64,000 bases of DNA from Paracentrotus lividus (lineage: Eukaryota; Echinodermata; Echinoidea; Camarodonta; Echinidae): assembly GCA_940671915.1 (NCBI GenBank), contig CALNVZ010003433.1, positions 29,713,577 to 29,777,576 of the forward strand. The letters run 5' to 3'. The stretch's first letter is position 1; every line of letters starts with the position of its first letter. This document shows positions 44,840 to 55,899 of the stretch, in pieces. The position numbers and the translations under genes are program-made. The notes under the pieces are model-generated. The model saw only the letters and a program-made list of their open reading frames with translations. It did not search any database and was not told the DNA's origin.

Positions 44840-46859
44840 AACTTTACAAACCAAGCTCTAAATCCAGTCTCTTGAGCCCTAGTCAATATGCGTGATGCGT
44901 CACGTCGAAAAGAGAGGACTAGTCGCGCATTTTGAAAATCCATTTTATTTTGATATTATTGATCCCTGATTCATTGCCTTGAATTTGATATATACCCGAC
45001 TGTAAGAGTATAAAAGTGAAATATTACTTGAAACGCGAGGAGAATTGTGCTCTTGGAAATCAAAATCAAGAGAAAAACGTTGCGAAGTTTGACTTCGGTT
45101 TGACTCCGCCCAGAAAAATAAGAACATTTTGTCACCGTTCTACTCACCGAATGCCCTAGCAACCACTTGTTAACAAGGTGAACGATTGACCAATGAGGAG
45201 GCTGCATTCAGGTAACAGGGAACAATACTCGTCCGTCACGCAATGATCGAGGCAAGCGCAGCAAGCGAAACAACGGCGATGTTGTCTAAAATAACATTCA
45301 ATCTTCTCAACAAAAAAAAGCTGAATTTGTTAGTTGTTTTTACATCTTCGTCAAATAAATAAAACGTCATCTGCTTTCTAATTGTTAAGAAAAGTCCGCT
45401 CTTTTAAGAAAAGTGTTTACCAATCCTGGCGCATAATAGTTAGAAACAAAACTAATTTTAAAACCTTTTTGGGGGTTTATTCCGATGTTTGCGTGCGTTC
45501 TTTGAATGAAATCGCGTTAACTCTTACTCAATAATAAAGCGAGTCATTTTTGATCTGAACTCTGTTGGAAATTTTGAACATAATAATGGTCTATAGACTA
45601 AATATTCTTGTACAGGGGCTTATGCATTTTGTTTATATTCTTGAATAAGTATACTGATAGAGATAAGCCTCCAAAAATGTTTTATAAAATTTGCGCCTCA
45701 CGAATGTATTTAGAATTTCTCTGATCCAGTTTTATGGTGGACTAGGTTACTTAAGACAATGAAAATAAAAACACGTAAATTGATTTGCTCGTCTCCGTCT
45801 CTTTATGATCAAACTTGTTACCAGTAATAAGAAAGATATTAATAATTTTAAATGAATTTATTTTAAAGTAAATCGTATTTTTGTTTCGTCGCTGTTTAGT
45901 AAAACGCTACTTTCTTTAACACGTTACTTTGTAAAAATAAACTGCAGAAGACTTTAACCTAAATACTTGTATCAGAAGTATTATCACGATCACCTCTTTG
46001 TGATGCTCTATGATTTCCCTGATATGGAACCAAATTGTTTTATAGGGAGTTTTTAATTTCCCATCAGGACAACAGATATGCGGCCCTAAAAATAAAATGC
46101 CTGAAATTTAAACATTCAATTTGCGATCCGCATAGCTGAGTCAAGCCAATAAGTACGCTTTTCCCCAGCATTAACCCCCCCCCCTCTCCCCCACCCGATG
46201 TTAGATTTGACATTCGTTTTGCGTGCTCCCGTATCCCGGATCGAACACAGCTTTATCTCACAGCAGGTTATGGCATCCAGACGCAAATTTCTGAGTGCAG
46301 CTAAAGAGAGTTTAGTTCGCTATTCGCTCACAAAAACGAAAACAAAAAGCCAGTTGAAATCACACACATCACCATGACACGTGAACGTCCAATAAACAAA
46401 GCCATGCGTTGCTAAGGCGGAGCTAAACGGAGAGGGAAATGAGCGTGACGTTCGCTTGTATGTCCGGAAAAAAAATTATGACCGGAAAAAACACTCGCCG
46501 AAAAACTGCTTTTTTACCACATTTCCCGATTATCCTTTTCACTCATTTTTTTAACAGAGCAAAGATGAAGCATGGTAGAACCAGAATAAAAATAAAAAAA
46601 ATTTCCTCACAAAATTTTGAGTTTTTTATTAGTTTGTCGATTTACTCGGATCTTTGATCTGCGACTTCTCTCTCATTTCGACAAGACGTATCACATATGT
46701 TGTAACAAGGTTTTACGTACATACATGTATGGAAATGTCCTTAAGCAATATCTTGAATGTATCAAGTACTGCCAACCATGATTTCATATGATGAATATTA
46801 TAATGGTACTTTTTATGCCTTCGTTTTGTTTGTCACTGCACTTTTTATTTACTTGTTCC
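44840..46859. other. Putative intron, no feature recognised
   Basis: Only short unassigned frames. A C run lies near 46176-46185. A somewhat GC-richer, CpG-containing stretch at about 46200-46450 could be regulatory, but no specific motif supports this. Confidence 0.45.
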
Positions 46860-47859
46860 NNNNNNNNNNNNNNNNNNNNNNNNNNNNNNNNNNNNNNNNN
46901 NNNNNNNNNNNNNNNNNNNNNNNNNNNNNNNNNNNNNNNNNNNNNNNNNNNNNNNNNNNNNNNNNNNNNNNNNNNNNNNNNNNNNNNNNNNNNNNNNNNN
47001 NNNNNNNNNNNNNNNNNNNNNNNNNNNNNNNNNNNNNNNNNNNNNNNNNNNNNNNNNNNNNNNNNNNNNNNNNNNNNNNNNNNNNNNNNNNNNNNNNNNN
47101 NNNNNNNNNNNNNNNNNNNNNNNNNNNNNNNNNNNNNNNNNNNNNNNNNNNNNNNNNNNNNNNNNNNNNNNNNNNNNNNNNNNNNNNNNNNNNNNNNNNN
47201 NNNNNNNNNNNNNNNNNNNNNNNNNNNNNNNNNNNNNNNNNNNNNNNNNNNNNNNNNNNNNNNNNNNNNNNNNNNNNNNNNNNNNNNNNNNNNNNNNNNN
47301 NNNNNNNNNNNNNNNNNNNNNNNNNNNNNNNNNNNNNNNNNNNNNNNNNNNNNNNNNNNNNNNNNNNNNNNNNNNNNNNNNNNNNNNNNNNNNNNNNNNN
47401 NNNNNNNNNNNNNNNNNNNNNNNNNNNNNNNNNNNNNNNNNNNNNNNNNNNNNNNNNNNNNNNNNNNNNNNNNNNNNNNNNNNNNNNNNNNNNNNNNNNN
47501 NNNNNNNNNNNNNNNNNNNNNNNNNNNNNNNNNNNNNNNNNNNNNNNNNNNNNNNNNNNNNNNNNNNNNNNNNNNNNNNNNNNNNNNNNNNNNNNNNNNN
47601 NNNNNNNNNNNNNNNNNNNNNNNNNNNNNNNNNNNNNNNNNNNNNNNNNNNNNNNNNNNNNNNNNNNNNNNNNNNNNNNNNNNNNNNNNNNNNNNNNNNN
47701 NNNNNNNNNNNNNNNNNNNNNNNNNNNNNNNNNNNNNNNNNNNNNNNNNNNNNNNNNNNNNNNNNNNNNNNNNNNNNNNNNNNNNNNNNNNNNNNNNNNN
47801 NNNNNNNNNNNNNNNNNNNNNNNNNNNNNNNNNNNNNNNNNNNNNNNNNNNNNNNNNNN
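46860..47859. other. Assembly gap (1000 N)
   Basis: Exactly 1000 N. Unknown exons of the gene could be hidden here. Confidence 0.95.
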
Positions 47860-47981
47860 GCTATTAATTATATGGAGGAACCTCGATCGACACCTGAAAG
47901 TCTTCAGTTCTCATATACATGTAGGCCTAGGCCTTATTGCGTTTGGATATAAATGAAATAAAGTTTCTATTAATATTTCAG

Positions 47982-48092
47982 ATATTGTTGCAACAAAACT
48001 ATGTGGCCAGAAATCGAAAATATATCAACCAATATCGACCAACTGATATTATTGGAGGAAAGAAGATTAATCAGAGGACTTTCGATTTGTAA
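47982..48092 (+). CDS. Possible terminal exon of the 2A-Death-EPS8 gene
   Basis: A strong acceptor (TTTCTATTAATATTTCAG, AG at 47980-47981) precedes 36 codons and a TAA (48090-48092). The frame is phase 0, as needed after the EPS8-type exon. The peptide begins ILLQQNYVARNRKYINQYRP and ends NQRTFDL. Vertebrate EPS8 also ends about 40 residues after the KAALE motif, with a charged helix rich in Gln, Arg and Lys, so length and character fit, but sequence similarity is weak. A polyadenylation signal lies 133 bases after the stop. The 1000-N gap upstream means other exons could intervene. Confidence 0.42.
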   Translation: MLLQQNYVARNRKYINQYRPTDIIGGKKINQRTFDL

Positions 48093-48224
48093 ATGTTGTA
48101 TTTGACAAAAGAGGGAGACAAATAGTTAGTGTGAAATGTTTCATTCATGGCGGAGACACTGAGCTTATTAGTGGAGGAGGCCGTCCGTATTGGCATGTTT
48201 AACGTGTGTGTATTTTTCATCCAA

Positions 48225-48230
48225 AATAAA
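48225..48230 (+). terminator. Polyadenylation signal AATAAA
   Basis: CCAAAATAAAGCAAAAA, downstream of the TAA at 48090-48092 and following a T-rich stretch. Consistent with the end of a + strand transcript. Confidence 0.5.
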
Positions 48231-48818
48231 GCAAAAAATTAATAATTGCACTTTCTTACTAATGCCCCCTCTCAGATAGACTGAAATTATACTCTAAGCT
48301 AGCTAACAAAAATTATACCTGTTTTCCAATGTTTAAGTGATGATGAGAAATTAAAAGTTGTTCTGTCAAACGCTGAAACTGATTTAAACTCATTAATAGT
48401 AGACCTAATGTAAAAGGAATAAACGAAATGTATGAAAAAACGTTTGAATACATTACAACCCGAGAAATAAATATCAAACCAACATTAAATATCCCCTTTC
48501 ACTTTTTATCCTCGTTTGTTTTAAATGAGACTAACTAAAAAGAGTGCATTACTGTTTAAATGTAAATGTGGCCATTATCATGATTGTCGTTGAAATTATG
48601 CCATATTTACATTTATCTACATAAAAAAATACCTATCTGTTATCGATTTTTAAAAAATCATTTTGTTCTCAAAATGTATATTATGTGTTATGTTTTGTAT
48701 TATGTTGATGATTATCCTAATTGTAGATTGGAATTCCGATATTTTCTTGTAGGCCTACTCATGACGGACTTTCTTTTGTATTTTATGTTTGTTAGCTAAT
48801 TTTCTATTTGGGGAGGGT
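48231..48818. other. Unassigned AT-rich DNA
   Basis: No gene or repeat recognised. Confidence 0.5.
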
Positions 48819-48952
48819 CCACGAGGCCGATTATTTTTATATTGTATTTTCTTTTATCATGATGTTTATGTTTTAATGTAGACAAACATCCTGATAAAAG
48901 AAAATACGACGTGAGAAAAGTCGACCTCGTGGAAAAAAAATCCTCGGCCTCG
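48819..48952. repeat. Foldback repeat
   Basis: CCACGAGG (48819-48826) and CCTCGTGG (48925-48932) bracket a second pairing, GTATTTTCTTTTATCATGAT against ATCCTGATAAAAGAAAATAC. A further inverse match to CGAGGCCGA lies at about 48944-48952. The tract could form a hairpin of about 115 nt. Confidence 0.7.
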
Positions 48953-49937
48953 TATAAAATACCCAATGTATTCATGACACTTCTACAAGAAAACCTTTTT
49001 CAAAATTTCGGCTCCTTCAAATAATAACAAAGTTTGAGGTGCAACAGACTATCCATTCTTGAGTTATTTTGTTTTGCATCAAGGCAATTTATCATAAATT
49101 GAGAAAACAAAGGAAAACATAACTTTTATAGGCCTATTTTGCAATGTACCCAAGACATAAATGCTATATAAATTCAGATGTATTCTGAAACTGTTGTAAT
49201 AAATGAATGAAATATATACCAATGACCTGGCGAGAGATCTAGGGGTTACAGGGCCGGGGGGGGGGGGGGGGGGGGGGGGTGCACCCCGTAGGATTGCAAG
49301 CCATAAAAATGCGTTCATTTTGTCCTAGCACCCGTTTTTTTTTTTATTGCGAGCGCCCCCCCCCCGTAGGATTGCAAAAACCCTTTTCTTTTTTTTTCTT
49401 TTTTTTGTGTGTGTGTTTGTGTTTCTTTGTTTTTTTTTAGTTTTTTTTTTAATGCTTTTCAATCTCTTCCGGGCCGATTGAGCGTCCGCACCCACTCCTA
49501 TAAATAACATATTGTGACCTTCTTGACACCTCTCCCCAAAAAAAGAAAAAAAAATACACAGTTTCATTAAATGAAAAGAACAGCTAAATGTTTTATTTAG
49601 TGAATTTCATCAAATTTGGGTAAGACTCCCGGCCCTTAACAGCTCAAGCTTCCCCACTTAATTTCTATCTCTCTCTCTCTCTCTGTCTCACTCTCTCTTT
49701 CTCTCTTTCTCCGATTCTTTCTCCATCTCTAGCTTTATATAGGCTACTCCTGCACAAGCACTCAATACAGAGCAACTAACCACACACCCACAAAAACAAA
49801 AAAGGAAAATAATCACTTACAAGTACACAACATGCTGTAATTCATCTAAGTTGAATTGTAGAGTACAATAAAAATATATAACAGAGAGACAAGGATGACA
49901 TGAGGAGGGAAAAGCGAGATAAGAGCCTGTGTTCTAC
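48953..49937. repeat. Low-complexity DNA (poly-G, T-rich, CT microsatellite)
   Basis: A 24-G run at 49256-49279, a G/C run near 49356-49365, T-rich stretches 49385-49450 and a (CT)n tract about 49668-49710. No gene seen. Confidence 0.7.
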
Positions 49938-50289
49938 CCCCGTCACACTGAGCTCGTTCCTACTACGTCCTTGCAAATTTTGCCGAACGGGCATAGTCTG
50001 TGTGTAAACTGAGTGGACGTAGTAAATACTTCTTACGATCTGTTTACGAACTTCATGGACTAGCTCGGTCGGATTTTCAAAAAAGTGTTAAAAAAAAAAT
50101 CGGGCGCCCATCTCGTCCTAAAATTTAACGGGGTGGCAACGTACCTGAAACGAGATGGACGTACTACAAACGAAATTGCCGTACTTAAATCGTTCTAAAG
50201 ATGTGCTAGGACGTCTTACAAACGAGCATTGTATCAGCTTGAAGTTACGAAGACGCATGAGGTCTGGCAAAAACGGGCTAGCTTTTTTT

Positions 50290-51500
50290 CTTTTATGGGA
50301 AAATTCAAAATGGCCGCCAAAATGGCCGCCAAAATATGAAAATGAGTATTCCAATGGTATTTCTGAGGTTGTTTTGGTGGTTTCTTGTCAATTTGAGGGT
50401 GCTGATTCCAAATCCGATGAGTGCCAGCCGCGAAACCTCGCGGATTTTACGCAAATCGCTACAATTAAAAATGGCTGACAAAATGGCCGCCAAAACTGGA
50501 AATCAGTATTCCAAGGGTATTTTGGGGTTGTTTGGTGGTTTCTTATCAATTCGAGGATGCTGATTTCAAATTCGATGAGTGCCAGCCGCAAAACCCAACG
50601 TATTTTATGCAAATTGCTAAAATTCAAAATGGACGCCAAAATTCCCGCCAAAACTGGAAATCAGTATTCCAAGGGTATTTCTGGGGTTGTTTTGGTGGTT
50701 TCTTATCAATTCGAGGGTGCTGATTCCAAATTCAATGAGTGCCAGCCGCGAAACCCTATAGATTTTACGCAAATTGCTAAAATTCAAAATGGACGCCAAA
50801 ATGGACGCCCAATTGAAAATACGTGTTCTATGGGTATATTTCAGGGTGTTTTGGAGGTTTCTCGCCAATTCGAAGGCGCTGATTCGAAATCTGGTGATTA
50901 ACAGCCACAAAATCCTACAGGATATTTGTAAACCACTTAAATCGTCTGTCTAAAAATGTGTATTGTTTCATAGGTTGTTTTGGTGGTTTCTTGTCAATTT
51001 AAGGGTGCTGATTCCAAATCCAATGAGTGCCAACCGTGCAACTCCTCTACAATTCAAAACGGCCGCCAAGTGAAATGAAAACGCGCATTATGATTATTGT
51101 TATCTAAGGTTGTTTTTTTTTTATTTTTTTTTTAAATAATTTTTTTCAATTGAGAATGCTGATTCAAAATCTGACGAGTTAGAGGCACGAAACCCTGAGC
51201 ATTTTGCCCAAATCGTCAATATTCGCTGCCATCAGCCACGTTAAAAAATTTCTATGTATATATCCGAGGTTATTTTTATAAAACTTTTTGTCAATTTCAT
51301 GGCTCTGATTCCAAATTCGATGGGAACCTTTCAGGGAAACCTAAATTTGTTTTTACCGCAAAGCGGGTGAAAACGGCCGACAGTCATGAAAAGGGCTTAT
51401 TAAATTCCAAATGAAAACAAATTCGTGAAAATGCCTATTTCATTGGTATTTCTTACGTTATCAATTTAAGGGTAGGCCCTAGGCCTACTCATTCAAAATT
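50290..51500 (+). repeat. Array of a 159-bp unit, + orientation
   Basis: Units share AAAATGGCCGCCAAAA, CAGTATTCCAAGGGTATTT, TTGTTTTGGTGGTTTCTT and GATGAGTGCCAGCCGCGAAA. Four well-kept units (about 50290-50930, landmark positions 50344, 50503, 50662, 50821) are followed by progressively decayed ones. Frames through several units are similar but end at different stops. Confidence 0.88.
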
Positions 51501-52261
51501 ACGCGAGTCCTAGAAATAGAACATTTACCATTTTACTTATAACAAAATGAGTCATATGATTCAGTCTCGGATATTTTATTTTTTTCATATTGTATATCGT
51601 ATGTTTTGTAAGACATGCAAAAGTATATTCATATTTCACCGCACTATTACAGACATAATACATTTTTAAAATATAATTTAAAGACTGGGTTTGTGAGTGA
51701 TCCCGACATCAAAAAATATTCTTGGATCCCCCCCCCCCCCGACAGAATAGAGGCTGTAAATAAAATACTGGGTTTCCCTTATTAACCCTTTCATGATTTA
51801 TTGAACAACAGGAAACACATTACATAAAACTAAATGATCGAACAGGACTAAATAAAAAATAATTATTCTGAATAGATGCAGGATATAGGCGTACTTCTTC
51901 TTCATGTCAGGGGAGGATCTGAGGGGTGGGCCGGGGCGGAGGGTGCTGGCTCCCCGTAAGATCTGACTTTATCCGACCCTTATAGGTAATGGTGACTTTC
52001 TTGAAGGCCGAAGGCAAACAAAAAATAACTGAGAGAATAATTTTGATAAGGAAAAGAATCATGATTGGAGAGCATTTTCGTGTGGTTGTGGGGGAGCCTC
52101 AATTGTTCAATGCTGGAAGCACGGTTAGCTTGGGACCCTATGACAGTTAAAGGCCAAAAGAGTCTCATAACTTATTATTGGCAATTGGCCATAAAATAGA
52201 TTTTACATGACTTCAGCCATTTCTTTCCACGTTTCTTTCTTTTCTGTCCTGTGTATTTTAG
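51501..52261. other. Single-copy centre of element L
   Basis: AT-rich, with a C run near 51730-51741. No gene recognised. Confidence 0.5.
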
Positions 52262-52960
52262 TGGCTGGTACTTATCGGATTTGGAATCAGCGCCTTCGAA
52301 TTGGCAAGAAACCACCAAAGAACCTTAAGATATACCCATAGAATACGCATTTTCAATTGGGCGGCCATTTTGGCGTCCATTTTGAATTTCAGCGATTTGC
52401 ATAAAATCTGTTGGGTTTCGCGGCTGGCACTCATCGAATTTGGAATCAGCACCCTCGAATTGATAAGAAACCACCAAAACAACCCCAAAATACCCTTGGA
52501 ATACTGATTTCTAGTTTTGGCGGGAATTTTGGCAGCCATTTTGAATTTTAGCGATTTGCGTAAAATATGTTGGGTTTCGCGGCTGGCACTCATCGAATTT
52601 GGAATCAGCACCCTCGAATTGATGAGAAACCACCAAAACAACCCCCAAAATACCCTTGGAATACTGATTTCCAGTTTTGGCGGCCATTTTGGCAGCCATT
52701 TTGAATTTTAGCGATTTGCGTAAAATCCGTGAGGTTTCGCGGCTGGCACTCATCGGATTTGGAATCAGCACCCTCAAATTGACAAGAAACCACCAAAACA
52801 ACCTCAGAAATACCATTGGAATACTCATTTTCATATTTTGGCGGCCATTTTGGCGGCCATTTTGAATTTTCGCGATTTGTGAAAAATGCTCAAGGTTTCG
52901 CGTCTGGCACTCATCGGATTTGGAATCAGCACCCTCGAATTGACTAAGAACCATCAAAAA
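52262..52960 (-). repeat. Array of the same 159-bp unit, opposite orientation
   Basis: About four and a half units on the minus strand, with the landmark AAGAAACCACCAAA recurring every 159 bp or so (52307, 52466, 52625, 52785). This array is better preserved than the far end of the + array. Confidence 0.88.
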
Positions 52961-54499
52961 ACATTGTATATATCAAAAAAACAAGGTTACATGGTTTCTA
53001 GCCTGGACTAAAACGGGCACGCATTTGCGTTCAACACGTTCTAGCCACGGATAATGACGAATAAGAACGAGATGAACTTTCTGGAGGCCGTTTGGTCGAC
53101 GTAAGAACGAGTAAGAACGGATTTTGACGGATTAAAAACGACCCAGAACTAGTTAGGTCGGGACGAAACGCATTGGAAACGAGTTGGAACTGATTAGGAA
53201 CGGGTTGCAACTAACTGGGGACAGGTTTGAATTGTTTCAGACGGGCTCTGTTTCGTGGAAACGGTCATTTTCACCCGATTTTAACTAGACACAAACGGAC
53301 TGCAGACGAGGCAGAGACGTGATGGACGAATTGAGGACTGTATACGAACGTTGTTCATCTTAATCCAGAAATAATTAGGTCAAAATGTACGCGTTCTTTT
53401 TGGACCAATGTGCCATTTTTCGTACTTATTCTAAAACTTGTGAGATTTCTGTAATTGTAACTAATGTGTGGCAATTAAACAGCTGATCTATTCGCTTATA
53501 CTACTATCACACTGAACAATTTCTTACCATGTTATTGAAATTCATTGCAGAACGGGCTTATATTATGTACACACGGAGTGGAGTACTTGAGACCTATTTC
53601 AATCTGTCGGACTTTATAGCACGGGCTTGGATAGCATACGTTTCATTTTAAACGAAGGCATGTTAATTCCCGTCTCACTGAGCTGTTCTCACTGCGTTCT
53701 TGGTAGTTCTTGGTGAACGGGCTCAATCTGTTTACACACGGACTGAACGTAGTACAGACCTTTTAGAATCCGTACGACCGTATACATCTGTTTACGAACT
53801 GGCGCGGGCCCGAACGGAGAGAACGGAAAGTTCCGATTTTTTGACATGTTTAAAAAATGTACTGGCTTCCAGTCTAAAATTAAACGTAGTGACAACGTTC
53901 CTTAAACGGGTAGGACTTACTCTGAACGAGAAGGACGTACTACGAACATGGTAGTAATTTTTATCATGATTGCCTATATGCACTTTTAGTGACGGTTTGG
54001 CTGCTACAGACGGTATAGAGTGAACGAGCCGTTTACTCGGTCTGAACTGGATAACAAGGTATTGCGGACCGCGAATAAAGACGGATTGACGTAGAGGAGA
54101 ACTATTTATGAACTAACTAGTATCGTATTCAAGAAATTAATTATCAAAGTTATAAGTTCCAACCTGACCAAAGCCCGTTCAGCAATTTTTTAAAGAACGG
54201 GCAAGAACGTTATAGAACGTTATAGAACGACTCAGTGTGACGGCCCCTTATATAAAATAACATAATACCCGAAAAAAGATAATCAATATTTACCGGTTGT
54301 ATTTAGTTCTTCTGAGAGGGCGCTCTGAGGGGTGAGAAATAGTTCGTTTGACGTTCCATGAGTTCTTATGTGTGATAAGATGTTACACTTTATTATGTAG
54401 AGCGGTTAAGACCAGAATCGTTCACTTTTTGAGAAAGCATGAAATTTTGGCACATGGTATCTATGATACATGAGGATTGTAAAAAAAAATGGATCCAAA

Positions 54500-55065
54500 A
54501 AATAGCGCCCTCTGGGGGCCGCCATTTTGAATTCCAATATGGCCGCCAAAATCATAATACTTTTGGCCATATCCTCGTTCTATTGCACCTAGGACTGAGA
54601 TTCAAACGTCTTACCCATGTTTTCAGTGTCTAGGAACATGATGGCAGTGTTAAAATCTATGTCAGAGGTCCGCCATATTGAATTCAAGATGGCAGACAAA
54701 ATAAATCACTTTTGCGCTCGTTTTGTCCCTTTTTTTTTCTGTTTCGCCTCGGAATTAAAGCTAAAGGACTATATTCTGTGTTTTTTTGTCTAGAAATTAT
54801 TCCTCATCAAAATCTATATCAGAAGTCTGCAAATTGAAATTAAGAAAGAACACCCTCTGTGGCGGCCATTTTGAATTCCAATATGTCTGCCAAAATCGAA
54901 ATACTCTCTGTCCACATTTCCACTCCTATGCAACCTAGGAGTTCAAGTTTTTTATTGATGTCTAAAACATGATTGACAATGTCAGAACTTGCATCTGCGG
55001 TATTTGATTTCAAGATGGTCGCCATTGCTATTACACAATAGGTGACAATATACGAACTGCCCATG
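54500..55065. repeat. Degenerate repeats with GCCATTTTGAATTC
   Basis: GCCGCCATTTTGAATTCCAA recurs in diverged form at about 54520, 54672, 54863 and 55010, each followed by ATGGC-type words and a CACCTAGGA-like block. The first unit contains GCGCCCTCTGGGGG (54505-54518), whose inverse fits the CTCF core at 13 of 14 positions. Confidence 0.65.
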
Positions 55066-55899
55066 TTTCTTGATACCTTGAACATACATGTATTTCAAAT
55101 GAGCCTCATTTCACCATTATAATAAGTGCGTTTTGAATCTGTAAATAATGCCTAGTGATATTTGCACGAAAGCAGGCACCAGTTCAACATATATATTCCT
55201 TACGTGTGAGTGGTTGGGGGATTTGAAAAAAATGTTGGTTTGGTGTCAACATTAGAGGATTCTCGTGGCCCCATTGTAGTCCGCGGTGTAGTTGGACCAT
55301 ATAAGCCTTTAGAACTTTCCAAAATAGTGTGTCTGGTACAGTTGACTCCCAGATGTCAAGTTTGCAAGCCTGGTCATCTGAAGTCATGTCTGTCTGGCGA
55401 TGCTAGGTCATGAGCCAGATACATCCAACGCAGAACAATGCCACCTGTTCGTATAGCAGTGTTTATCGAGATTCTCTCAGTGTGGGTATAGATGCAAAAT
55501 AGGAGATTGCAAGGACGTGTCTGCATATGTCCACATTTTACTTTCTTGATCTGCGTCTACTTATACAACTTACTCCTCCAACATTTGCCAATAGGTAGCA
55601 GTCAGACTATTCCAGCTTTGTTCTTGATGCTACTTGCAGTTTCCCCTTGCAAAGATTTTGATTGCAGTTACGTGAAATTTAATTCAAGACAAGCTGCTTT
55701 GCTGGTGGCCTATCGGGGCCAAGGTGGACCCATCTTCCGGAAACAAAACCATCAAGATATCAGCGTCCGAACTCCCACCCCCCATTCGTGACACAGTGGG
55801 AATTTGAGGTTTATTTCATGAGGTGAACCTGCACACATCCTGCGGTAAGATGATCGCTTGAAATCTGTTGCTTCTTAAGACGGTCTTCGTGGGAGGATG
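55066..55899. other. Higher-GC DNA, unassigned
   Basis: GC content rises from here on and short frames appear on both strands. It may be the C-terminal end of the decayed gene to the right, but no family motif was recognised in this part. Confidence 0.4.

Larger units (their letters stand above)
49938..54247. mobile_element. Large composite element L (TIR CCGTCACACTGAG)
   Basis: CCCCCGTCACACTGAGCTCG near the left edge is inverted at the right edge as CGACTCAGTGTGACGGCCCC. The outer parts (about 49950-50270 and 53000-54230) are dense in words such as GAACGGGC, AACGAG, ACGTAGTA and GGACGTACTAC. A second internal copy of the left end lies at 53671 (CCCGTCTCACTGAGCTGTTC). The middle holds two opposed arrays of a 159-bp unit. 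No protein is encoded. Possible 5-bp flanks TTCTA/TTATA are not convincing. Confidence 0.68.

Noticed and set aside
46200..46657. Promoter or small gene before the 1000-N gap
   Set aside because: Some CpG and a 72-codon lysine-rich frame, but no promoter motif, splice signal or recognisable protein.
46757..47956. Reading frames of 359-399 codons
   Set aside because: They consist mainly of the 1000-N gap.
50155..50901. Several overlapping proteins of 60-110 residues with similar sequences
   Set aside because: They are successive translations of the 159-bp tandem unit, with different stops in each frame.
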